Positions 53,643 through 62,019 of a stretch of DNA of 64,000 bases are shown here, piece by piece. The notes beneath the pieces are model-generated. The model saw only the letters and a list, made by a program, of their open reading frames with translations. It had not been told where the DNA came from and made no database searches. The position numbers and the translations under genes are program-made. Numbering within the stretch: the first letter of the stretch is position 1; each line of letters begins with the position of its first letter. Source of the stretch: Anaerohabitans sp964387285 (GTDB lineage Bacteria > Zhuqueibacterota > Zhuqueibacteria > Residuimicrobiales > Residuimicrobiaceae). Where the stretch lies: NCBI GenBank assembly GCA_964387285.1, contig CAYLWO010000018.1:1-64000 (forward strand). The letters are read 5' to 3'.

Positions 53643-55268
53643 TTACCTCGTCGCTTTTGGCAACAACTCTTTTGTTTTAATTTTAGCCGGCGTAAAAATG
53701 CCCCACACGCCGCGCAAGCCGACCGTCATCACAATATTGAAAAAGAACACCAGAAAGCCGAGCAACAGCAGCGCACCGGACAGAGCGGCTAAAATCATAT
53801 AAAGGTTAAATTCGCCGTTGAAATACAAGGTCCGTCGCAACATGCCATGTAAACCAGCCATGCCCATGAATGCACCCATGCCGATGCCGCCGAGAAGATG
53901 CAGCCAGAAATGCCAGTTCGCCAGTTTATCACTGTACAGTTTAGCGCCGTTGGTCAAAATAGGCAATAATAAATAGATGGCGGAATACAGGGTCATGGTT
54001 AATCCGACCAGCACAGCCACATGCACATGCGGCCCGACAATCCATTGCGTATTGTGCAGCAAACGGTTCAAGCCCAAATCCGCCTGTATAATCCCTGCAG
54101 GGACGGCCAGGGCAAAACCGAGCAAGCCGCCCAACAAAAATTTCAAGGGATTCGTCATTTTCAGCGGTCGTGCACTCCATAGCGTGATGAGGGTAATGGC
54201 AAAAGCCAAACCCTGCGTGATCAATTCAAAAGCAGTAACCATCTCGCCGGAAAGAATTTTCAAGATGCCGGGTTGAGCCTGATCCGACATGAGATGGTGC
54301 GACCAGACAGTCCAGGACACGACCATTTCGATGAACAAAGCGGCACGGGCGATGTTTTCCATAAATAATTTTTTACCGGTGATCATGGTAGCCAATAAAT
54401 ACCATGCGCCGGCGACAAAAATCAGCACCAGCCCGTCGGCGATGAGATCCAGTCCCCACCAAAACCAATTCTTGTACAACAGAGCGTCGACGGCAGAATG
54501 CTTCAAATCATAACCCAGAAGAGCCGCAATCATATAAACCAGGATCAGCACGCCGGTGAAAAGAATGACCGCGGCGTTCAGTGCCGTGTCAACCGTGCCG
54601 CGTGCAATTGCAGCGACCGGAAGTGAGACCAAATGTTCTTTTTTGTTTTTCGAGAAAAGATTTTTCAAACCGGTCAAACCCAGCGCTGATTTAATCAACT
54701 GTCCGGCGGGCTGTTTATCCCATCCTTCCGGCGTATAGGTGATGGTTTTGAAAATGTTAATGACCCATAAAACAGTGCCCGCCATGACCAGCGCAATGCC
54801 GACGATAAAGAAAGTTCCACCGAGAACACTGAACTGGGTGAAATCCGCCGGCAGAGGCCAGTAGAGCGTATAGAGCGGTGAATAATGCGAAACGAATCCA
54901 GAGAACCAAAAGACAAAGGTGCCGCCGGTAATAAGCCAAAGAATCCAGTTGCCGAGTTTGATGCTCCACAACGGCTTTTTCATTAAAAAGGGCGCCAGAA
55001 AAAGAAAAGCGCCAAAGACGATGGCATAGGTGGAACCAAATATTCCCACCAGCGGATGAGCGGTCATGATGGCAAAAAATTGCTCCTGGGTGACCAGTGG
55101 AATCGGCGTCACCTCATAAATCCGCATGATCATCCCTTCGAGCACGACAAATAAATAGTAGACCAAACCGATAACGACAAAACGCAGAGTCAATTTCTGC
55201 ATGGGCGTCAGAGTGTCCGCTTTGAACAACCCCTGTTCGCCATGGAGGAGTGTTTGCATCAGGTTCAT
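53643..55268 (-). CDS. heme-copper oxidase / NO-reductase superfamily subunit I with altered active-site ligands
   Basis: About 541 aa with 12 or more membrane helices. Low-spin heme ligand His71 (IMTAHPLVG) and the HxH pair His414/His416 (VGPHVHVAV) fit the superfamily, as does the active-site pair His324/His325 (VWSHHLM). The helix that should give the third metal-B ligand reads WWGLDLIADG (270-279). It aligns with WWxxHLxxEG of NO reductases but has Asp274 for His and Asp278 for Glu. The oxidase-type GHPEVY tyrosine motif is missing. This argues against an ordinary oxygen reductase and for a divergent NO-reductase-like or unknown enzyme. It follows the subunit II gene by 22 nt. The ATG at 55268 is chosen although its Shine-Dalgarno is weak; a Met three codons later is possible. 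Confidence 0.85.
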   Translation of the reverse strand: MNLMQTLLHGEQGLFKADTLTPMQKLTLRFVVIGLVYYLFVVLEGMIMRIYEVTPIPLVTQEQFFAIMTAHPLVGIFGSTYAIVFGAFLFLAPFLMKKPLWSIKLGNWILWLITGGTFVFWFSGFVSHYSPLYTLYWPLPADFTQFSVLGGTFFIVGIALVMAGTVLWVINIFKTITYTPEGWDKQPAGQLIKSALGLTGLKNLFSKNKKEHLVSLPVAAIARGTVDTALNAAVILFTGVLILVYMIAALLGYDLKHSAVDALLYKNWFWWGLDLIADGLVLIFVAGAWYLLATMITGKKLFMENIARAALFIEMVVSWTVWSHHLMSDQAQPGILKILSGEMVTAFELITQGLAFAITLITLWSARPLKMTNPLKFLLGGLLGFALAVPAGIIQADLGLNRLLHNTQWIVGPHVHVAVLVGLTMTLYSAIYLLLPILTNGAKLYSDKLANWHFWLHLLGGIGMGAFMGMAGLHGMLRRTLYFNGEFNLYMILAALSGALLLLGFLVFFFNIVMTVGLRGVWGIFTPAKIKTKELLPKATR

Positions 55269-55290
55269 ATCAGCTCGCTTTCTGCTAGGG

Positions 55291-55836
55291 TTATTCAACA
55301 ACCTGAACGGCATCACGAAGGAACATGTTAATGCCTTTCCAGCCGGAATACTCGGTAGAACGAATGGAATAGGTTCCTGGCCGGTCGAATTGCCAGAGGA
55401 TATCGTTCACGTGCCCAGGCAGGACCTGCATCTGAAAGAGCATCGAGTTGTCCGGTCTGAACAAACCAAATCCGTAGGTCAGATCGCTGGAAGTAACCGT
55501 AAAGCGCACTTTTTCTCCTTTCCGGATCATCAACTTTTCAGACGGGAGTTTGAATTCATGATTAGCGACGCTAATGCTGAATTCTCTATCCGCTCTGATC
55601 TCGGCGCGATGCAAATCCATGGATTTCCAGGGGATGGTTTCGTGGGTAATGATGTGCAACGAAACGCCGATTACCACCAGCAGCCCTACAAAAGCGTAAA
55701 ATACAGCCGGTTTGATTACAGCCTTGCCAACCTTGGTTACATTCATGGCAAACCAGGCCATCAAAGCCATAACCGTCAATACATAGCAGGTATAGGCAAT
55801 CGTCTGCCCTGCCAATACAGTGGTTGTGTCGACCAT
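55291..55836 (-). CDS. cupredoxin-fold oxidase subunit II without CuA ligands
   Basis: 181 aa. Two N-terminal membrane helices (~12-32, ~43-62) and a cupredoxin domain (~80-181). The CuA site is dismantled: the first-ligand position is Tyr121 (SDLTYGFGLF in place of DVxHGF). The CxExCGxxHxxM motif reads STEYSGWKGINM (160-171), with Cys to Ser twice and His to Gly; only Glu162 and Met171 remain. Electrons are therefore probably not received through CuA from cytochrome c. AGGTGGGC precedes ATG. First gene of the oxidase operon. Confidence 0.88.
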   Translation of the reverse strand: MVDTTTVLAGQTIAYTCYVLTVMALMAWFAMNVTKVGKAVIKPAVFYAFVGLLVVIGVSLHIITHETIPWKSMDLHRAEIRADREFSISVANHEFKLPSEKLMIRKGEKVRFTVTSSDLTYGFGLFRPDNSMLFQMQVLPGHVNDILWQFDRPGTYSIRSTEYSGWKGINMFLRDAVQVVE

Positions 55837-55998
55837 AAGCCCACCTATTTAAAGAGTGAAAAAATGAATTGATTTCATAACCGAAAAAATTGCGCAAATT
55901 TCAACAAGGAATCAAGGTTAATTAGAGGAAAATGCGGGTGGTGTCTGAAAATGCTTTTCTACTTTGATAATCAGTCGAAATCCTGAGTTTAACAAAGC

Positions 55999-57078
55999 TC
56001 ATTGCTTATAAAATCGCTGAATTACATTTTTAGCCTCATTACGTAAATCCTCATAAGTCGGTTTTTTATTTTGTAATTCTTTCAGTGGACCGATCGCACG
56101 CCGGTCGCCAATTTCGCCCAGCGCTCGGACGGCATCAATCTGCACCCACAGCACACTGGCTCCCAATAAAGCGATGAGCGGCAATACTGCGCGCCGATCT
56201 TTTAGCTTTCCCAGGGCTTCGGCAGCTTCTCTCCTTACCCTTTCGTCAGGATCACGCAACGAATTTATCAAAGGCTCCACCGCCAATGAATCGGCCGTTT
56301 CTCCGAGTACTCTTGCTACTGTACTTCTGATCTGACGATCCTTGTCTTTTAAAAAGCCAATTAAAATCTCACGCTGGTCATCACGGTTAATTTTCCTGGC
56401 CGCATATTGCCCGATCACCTGTATCGCTTCAGTCCGAATTGAAATTTCCGGGTCGTAAAGCGCGGCGTGTATCGCCGTATACTCTCTGGTATTATCTATT
56501 TTTCCAAGTGCCTTTACAGCAGCAGATCGAACTTGAGTTGTACCGAACCTGGTCTTGATAATACTTGTGTCATTGATTACCTTAATGAGAGCCTCTATCA
56601 CCCGGGGTTCGTTGTGCTCTGCCAGCGCAGCGGCGGCAGATGCACGGACTTTATAGCTTTCATCTTTGTTTAATGCATCTATCAGCGGTTTCACCGCTCG
56701 TCGATCTTTTAACTTTCCTAGATAAAAAGCGGCATTACATCTGGAACCCTCACCGTAGCGCCTTAATGACTTAAACAAGACATCTATTTTTTCCGGACCG
56801 ACTTTACTTAAATCAGGCATTTTCGTCCAGTGCGGATCTTGTGGCGGTGGATCCGGTCCAAAAATTTTATACAAAGCGCTTACAGCAAAGACAACCACGG
56901 CAACAACCACAAAGATGACAAGTACGCCGCCCAGTATTTTTTCAAAAATGGTTGGCTCTTTTTCTCTCGTCCTGGTATCCAGCCAAAGAAAGCTACCGCA
57001 CTTGGGGCATTTGCCCTTGACACCGGACATAATTGCACCGCGATTCGAGCAGCGGTATAGTTCATGCGTGGTACTCAT
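55999..57078 (-). CDS. membrane-anchored zinc-ribbon and HEAT-repeat protein
   Basis: 359 aa. The N-terminus looks like a damaged zinc ribbon: CPKCGSFLW gives one CxxC pair, while the first knuckle (YRCSNRGAIMSG) has only one Cys. A single helix (~48-70, GGVLVIFVVVAVVVFAVSAL) is followed by eight or so PBS-lyase-type HEAT repeats (RAVKPLIDAL, VRASAAAALAEH, RREAAEALGKLKDRRAVLPLIALL) to the C-terminus. HEAT arrays bind proteins; no catalytic part is visible. AAGGAGG lies 7 nt before ATG. It precedes the oxidase operon by about 160 nt on the same strand but has no known link to it. Confidence 0.8.
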   Translation of the reverse strand: MSTTHELYRCSNRGAIMSGVKGKCPKCGSFLWLDTRTREKEPTIFEKILGGVLVIFVVVAVVVFAVSALYKIFGPDPPPQDPHWTKMPDLSKVGPEKIDVLFKSLRRYGEGSRCNAAFYLGKLKDRRAVKPLIDALNKDESYKVRASAAAALAEHNEPRVIEALIKVINDTSIIKTRFGTTQVRSAAVKALGKIDNTREYTAIHAALYDPEISIRTEAIQVIGQYAARKINRDDQREILIGFLKDKDRQIRSTVARVLGETADSLAVEPLINSLRDPDERVRREAAEALGKLKDRRAVLPLIALLGASVLWVQIDAVRALGEIGDRRAIGPLKELQNKKPTYEDLRNEAKNVIQRFYKQ

Positions 57079-57154
57079 GGTACACCTCCTTGCTGAAACC
57101 CTAGTAATACTCTGTCATCAATAATTAAGGTTCAGTCGTTATCGAAGTGCCCAG

Positions 57155-58657
57155 TCATTCAAACAGCTTCTTGGCCTGTCCGGCTATCTCTACCAATCGC
57201 CAGTAAGGAGGCGGATACCCGCGCTCCTGTTCAAATCGTTTCGCCTCTTCAAAAACCCTGACTTTGATGGCTGCATGCCGGCGCGTGTACCATTGGTTGC
57301 GCAATCCGGCCGTTGCGCTCATTCCTTCGGGAACCGGGCCGATCTTGCCGAAACAATTCAAAACAAAACTGTACGCTTTGATCACACGAGCAATCGGCAA
57401 AAACCAGTGATCATAACGCAAAGGTTCACCAAGATTGGCGCCGTCCAGCATAACTTCTGTCACGGCATTATCCATATGATCTTTGCGCAACGTTTCCAGA
57501 TCACGCCACTCTGCTACAATCTGTAATTGCGGATCGTACTCCAGATCAGATGGTTCTTGCGTTATGAAATGCCGAACGCCAAATCCGGCCAGCCAGCGAC
57601 GCAGACCGGAGGAGGATATCTGCGACAGGCTCATCCATAAATTGACGCCATGGCTTCGATAAGCATAAGAAGCGACCTCAGAGCAAAACAGCTTGCTTGT
57701 ATCGCCAAAGTCCATGGTGAAATCATAGGGGATATGCTCTCGTTGCGCCCGGGTTAACGCACGTTCAGCCGCCTGATGCGGCAAAAGCGGATTTGCCATC
57801 ACCTGCGGCAGGTCGGCGCGCAAGCGCAAAACCATGACCCGTAGCTTGACATCACGCAGGTAATCTTCCAAAGTTGAAATCGTAATGCCCCGTTCTATAT
57901 GAGACTCGATTATGCTGGCCAGATGCGTTTTAGGATGTACATAAACCAATGCAATGTGCGAAAAATTACCGGCGAAATCATTGCCGCGCGCTATCAAAGC
58001 GGATGTGGCTGCGCCGCCCCGAGATAGCAAAATATCACCGCTATGAATTTTAACGCCAAGGATGCTTGCCCAGGGCGTACGCGACGGCTCCTCCCTGCCC
58101 AGAGCCAAAGCAGGCAAAGAGTCTTGTCTAGGCGCTTGCAAAAGCACCTCTTCGACCGCAGCCCTGCCGCCATAAAGCAGGCGGTACAGTCTCGTGCGCG
58201 TTTGTAATTCAGTCAGATCCCAATGCAAAGATTGCCGTTTCACCTGCAAACGAATCTCGGCGACCAGATTGCTGAATGCCGCTAACTGAGAAGGACAGGC
58301 GGCGATACAGGGCGCCAATTGAAATATCAATATTTCAACATCGTGGAGAACCGGATCATCCGCAGCCACCAGGCCATCGGTGAGATATTGCAGATTCTTT
58401 TTTAACCGAACCAGGCACGCGTCGATCTTTTGTTGCGTTTGCATACAGCCCTGGCTGCGGTTAGCCAAAAATTCGCTTTCCAATTTATGCCAAAAAGCAT
58501 CCTGCTTCCAGGCAAATGCTTCGCTGAGCACGGGTTTGTTCACAGCCGTTTCGATCGGCGCAGCAGATTCAGGAATGAGCAGCAAACAATAACCAACAAG
58601 CAATGCGGCCAGGGTGAACAGGATAACTGTTAATTTTTTATTCCGCGATCGAGACAT
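57155..58657 (-). CDS. YiiX/NlpC-P60-like permuted papain-fold hydrolase, membrane anchored
   Basis: About 500 aa. One N-terminal helix (KKLTVILFTLAALLVGYCLLLI), a helical region with several Cys (~60-125), then the permuted papain fold. SGDILLSRGG leads to DFAGNFSHIALVYV with His234, and IPYDFTMDFGDTSKLFCSEVASYAY holds Cys325. These are the expected catalytic pair of YiiX/YebB-type amidases or thioesterases. It could cut peptidoglycan or lipid amide bonds. The start overlaps the last 20 nt of the upstream GH128 gene, so the two are coupled; the Shine-Dalgarno (GGGAA) is weak. Confidence 0.8.
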   Translation of the reverse strand: MSRSRNKKLTVILFTLAALLVGYCLLLIPESAAPIETAVNKPVLSEAFAWKQDAFWHKLESEFLANRSQGCMQTQQKIDACLVRLKKNLQYLTDGLVAADDPVLHDVEILIFQLAPCIAACPSQLAAFSNLVAEIRLQVKRQSLHWDLTELQTRTRLYRLLYGGRAAVEEVLLQAPRQDSLPALALGREEPSRTPWASILGVKIHSGDILLSRGGAATSALIARGNDFAGNFSHIALVYVHPKTHLASIIESHIERGITISTLEDYLRDVKLRVMVLRLRADLPQVMANPLLPHQAAERALTRAQREHIPYDFTMDFGDTSKLFCSEVASYAYRSHGVNLWMSLSQISSSGLRRWLAGFGVRHFITQEPSDLEYDPQLQIVAEWRDLETLRKDHMDNAVTEVMLDGANLGEPLRYDHWFLPIARVIKAYSFVLNCFGKIGPVPEGMSATAGLRNQWYTRRHAAIKVRVFEEAKRFEQERGYPPPYWRLVEIAGQAKKLFE

Positions 58658-59561
58658 TGAGAGTATTCCCATACGGAAGATTGATATACAGCTCGCCCAA
58701 CTGCGATAGTTCGCCTGCATTCATGGTGAACAAATAGGTGTAGTGATTGTCCGGGAATGTGCCCCGACCGTAGAACCAGGCATAGCGAAATACATCCTGG
58801 CGATTTTCACAAACGGCCACCATTTCCTGCATCTGGCTAGCCTGCTTGCTGTAGGAATTGATTTGTGCATTCCAGTTGGCCATCTCGGTTATCCATATCT
58901 GTTTATTATATTTTTTCAGCCGATCCAATTGCGCACTGAGGCCGTAATCATACCAGTGAAACGCCAAATAGTCGATGCGGGGTTCTTGACCGCTGTTTGC
59001 CGCTTTATAGGCATTGAAAAAGGCATCCAGCCAGACCACCGGATCCGAATAATTGGTCATGGTTCCCCAGGTAATAGCCGGGCCTACCAATGCAATGGCT
59101 CTGCCGGCAGCGGCCAAGTCGCTGATCACCTGTTCATATCGCAGCCAATCGCCGGCTGCCTGTTCCGGAGTGCGGTTGGCCTGGTCTTTCAGATTGGGCT
59201 CGTTCATCACCAATAAATATTTTATCTCTGCATGAGCGAGAATGAAATTCTTCACCTTTTGCAGATCAGCCGCACTGGTATTGCCGCCCCAGAGCATGGG
59301 AATGAAATCCATCCCAAAAGTCCGGTAATAGTTGCCCGGCACTTGTGTGTTCGGCGTCGGCGCCCAGTTATACCACCAGCTGACGCCTTTGGCCAGGGCA
59401 TTAAAATCAGCCGGCAGGACCAGATCAAAGGCAATGCCTCGTTTCGGGCTTTTGCTTGCCGCCGGCGTATTTTGCTCATTGTCGGTCGGCGATTTTTGCC
59501 TGCAACTGCTCCATGACAAAACAAAAAAAAGCAGCAGCAAAAAAATTTTGCAGCCGGGCAT
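58638..59561 (-). CDS. GH128-like glycosidase lipoprotein (putative beta-1,3-glucanase)
   Basis: 307 aa. Lipoprotein leader ends LSWSSC (Cys20). A TIM-barrel with GH128 landmarks follows: GIAFDL, SWWYNWAPTPN (61-71), FIPMLWGG, YLLVMNEPNL with acid/base Glu121, LVGPA, IDYLAFHWYDY and IWITEMANWN with nucleophile Glu226. GH128 enzymes cut beta-1,3-glucan. Both catalytic Glu residues are present, so activity is likely, presumably at the outer membrane surface. GGGGAGG precedes ATG. Its 3' end overlaps the papain-fold hydrolase gene. Confidence 0.88.
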   Translation of the reverse strand: MPGCKIFLLLLFFVLSWSSCRQKSPTDNEQNTPAASKSPKRGIAFDLVLPADFNALAKGVSWWYNWAPTPNTQVPGNYYRTFGMDFIPMLWGGNTSAADLQKVKNFILAHAEIKYLLVMNEPNLKDQANRTPEQAAGDWLRYEQVISDLAAAGRAIALVGPAITWGTMTNYSDPVVWLDAFFNAYKAANSGQEPRIDYLAFHWYDYGLSAQLDRLKKYNKQIWITEMANWNAQINSYSKQASQMQEMVAVCENRQDVFRYAWFYGRGTFPDNHYTYLFTMNAGELSQLGELYINLPYGNTLNVSIAE

Positions 59562-59789
59562 TCATTGCCTCCCCATCTTGATCTTTATTTTGTTCAATAT
59601 AATGATTTTTGTACAAAAATTTACATATATTTCGTGAAAAAAACCGAATTGCCGTTCTTCAGGACAAAGCTATCAACAACTTTCAATGTACGCTTTCTTC
59701 TTGATTTTAGATCACAGGATGGCTATTTTTCCCCATTAGTTGAATACCAGCGAATGCGACCACGCCCTTATATAACCTCGTGAGGCGTC

Positions 59790-61931
59790 ATGAATCGAAA
59801 ATCTCTTTTATCCAACGTTACCCGTCGGGATGCACTGAAGATCAGCTGCGGTGCGATGCTCTCATCGTCGACCATGATATTCCCATCCCTGCCTGAGGTA
59901 CAAGGAAATCCCAATAAGAAAACTATAGATGCCAAAACTTTCCCGTTCTTGATAATTCGCTTGCATCCGCGACATCATCGCGATCCCATGATGCTAGCAG
60001 AAATGCTGCAACTAATGCAAAGCAAACCAGGCCTATGCAATGAAGTATGGTTCTGTACCGAAATGGGTTTTCCCCCTATTGAACAACATCGCGAATCTGC
60101 CGACTTGATGGCAAAGGCGGCAGACGAGATCCGCAAGCTGTCCATAGCACCGGGTCTGCAAATTGCCAACACCATCGGCCATGGCGGAACATATACCTAC
60201 CCTGTAATGGCTGCCGGCAAACAGCGACTCGTCGGGCATGACGGCGCTCTGGCGCCGAGCTGTAATTGCCCGCGCGACAAAGAATTTTTAGAATATCAGC
60301 GACAGCTTGCGGATATTTATGCATCAGCCATAAAACCCAGTTCCATATGGATCGACGATGATTTGCGCATGAACGCTCATCCGCCTGTGCAATACGGTTG
60401 TTTTTGCGATCACTGTCTCGCAGACTTTGCACTTTTTCAGGGACGACCCTGGACGCGCGAAGAACTGGTCACTGAACTGGTCCAGTCGAATCACTATCGC
60501 CAACTAGCGCTGGATTGGGTGCAATTTTGCATGTCAAGCCTGGCTGATATCGCCACAGTCATCTCGGCAGCAGCAACGAAAAGAGCACCGGCTTGCAGAA
60601 TGGGCCTGCAACAATGTTCGCTGGACTGGAACAGTTATTATGGTCCGGATCTGAAGCAAATATTTGACGCCATGGAAAAAGCGAGCGGGAAAAAACCTGG
60701 CAGCAGATTGGGACATGGCTATTATACGGATCATGAACCACGCGCCGTTCTCATAAAGAGTTTGGGCATTGCCAGACAGGTGGAGCGCGCCGGCAACGCC
60801 GTCGAACAGATATGTCCCGAGGTCGAGAATACCAATCACACCGCCATGGGCAAGAGCGCGCGCGGAACTGCTATTGAATCAACGCTGCATCTGGCCATGG
60901 GTTGCAACTCACTCTCTTATGCACTCTGGAATGATGCCCATCTCGAAGGACCCGAATGGATGGAGCTTTTTCTGGAAAAATTTGCATCGTGGCATCCTCT
61001 CTGGCAGTTGATGGTCGAGTACAACGCCAACAGTGCTCTTGGCGGCCTGGATATCACTTTCGGCGCACATCACACAGCCAGACCGATCGATAAGCAGGAT
61101 AAGCCCTGGGAGAGTTGGAAGGTACATTCCGACAAAGCCATGCAACTTGCCGCTTTAGGCCTTCCCTTATGCCCTGATAGTCCGCTGGCGTGCGCTTCCC
61201 TTTTAACCGCAGAAGCTGCCGATGGTTTGACGAACACAGAATTGCAGCAACTTTTTTCCACCGGCGTGCTGCTTGACGGTGCGGCAATAGCCCATCTTCA
61301 GAAAAAAAATCCGGGATTTGATGTAGGCGTCAGCGGCGAATGGATCAAGAATTCCGGCGCCTGTGAGGTGCTTACGGGCGATCCGCTCAACGGCATCTTT
61401 AAAGAGGTGCGCTGGAGTCAATTTGAAGACGCTTTTTTCAAGTTGCATTTCAGCGCCGGCAAACAGCGCACGCTTGGCGAAATGCACACGTTAGCCCCAA
61501 AAGACGAAATACTGGGATGCGCAACGGCTATTTATGAAAATGAGCTTGGTGGACGCGTTGGCGTTCTTGGTTACAACGGTTTTCAAAACATCGTTTCCAC
61601 GGCAAAACGAATACAGCTGTTGAAAATGGCGGACTGGGTGGCTCATGGCAAGCTGCCCGCCATACTCGAAACCAGCGCTCAGGTTGCGGTATTTCCGCGC
61701 CTGGATAAAAACACCGGCGCGCTTAACTGTGTTACGCTCTTGAATGTGAGCATTGGCGAAACGCAAACACTATCGCTTCGCCTTCGTCATGCAAAATCAG
61801 ATGCCGTAATCATGTACTCGGCAGAAGGAGCCTGGAAAACTAACCTGAAAACATATAGAGAATCTTCAGACCTGTTGGTGACGGTGCCTCCCCTCTCTCC
61901 CTGGGGAATCGTATTTCTATCGTTAGCATGA
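59790..61931 (+). CDS. Tat-exported protein of unknown function, probably a TIM-barrel hydrolase
   Basis: 713 aa. A twin-arginine leader (VTRRDALKISCGAML) is followed by an alpha/beta region with LIIRLHPRHHRDPMM, NEVWFCTEMGFPP, SSIWIDDDLRM (~190-200) and a nearby CFCDHC. These features resemble family 42-type or related glycoside hydrolases with a metal-binding Cys cluster. A second region near 430-600 (ALGLPLCPDSPLACASLLTAEAADGL) resembles the glutamine-amidotransferase-like domain of family 42 enzymes, and the end is a small beta domain. I cannot name the family. GAGG lies 4 nt before ATG. The sialidase-fold gene follows in the same direction after about 90 nt. Confidence 0.7.
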   Translation: MNRKSLLSNVTRRDALKISCGAMLSSSTMIFPSLPEVQGNPNKKTIDAKTFPFLIIRLHPRHHRDPMMLAEMLQLMQSKPGLCNEVWFCTEMGFPPIEQHRESADLMAKAADEIRKLSIAPGLQIANTIGHGGTYTYPVMAAGKQRLVGHDGALAPSCNCPRDKEFLEYQRQLADIYASAIKPSSIWIDDDLRMNAHPPVQYGCFCDHCLADFALFQGRPWTREELVTELVQSNHYRQLALDWVQFCMSSLADIATVISAAATKRAPACRMGLQQCSLDWNSYYGPDLKQIFDAMEKASGKKPGSRLGHGYYTDHEPRAVLIKSLGIARQVERAGNAVEQICPEVENTNHTAMGKSARGTAIESTLHLAMGCNSLSYALWNDAHLEGPEWMELFLEKFASWHPLWQLMVEYNANSALGGLDITFGAHHTARPIDKQDKPWESWKVHSDKAMQLAALGLPLCPDSPLACASLLTAEAADGLTNTELQQLFSTGVLLDGAAIAHLQKKNPGFDVGVSGEWIKNSGACEVLTGDPLNGIFKEVRWSQFEDAFFKLHFSAGKQRTLGEMHTLAPKDEILGCATAIYENELGGRVGVLGYNGFQNIVSTAKRIQLLKMADWVAHGKLPAILETSAQVAVFPRLDKNTGALNCVTLLNVSIGETQTLSLRLRHAKSDAVIMYSAEGAWKTNLKTYRESSDLLVTVPPLSPWGIVFLSLA

Positions 61932-62019
61932 GAATAATCAATTAGCAGAAAACACAAAATTTCGGTGTTCGCTTATTGCTGATTCATATTCAGGCAAACA
62001 AAATTTTACGGAGAATGGC

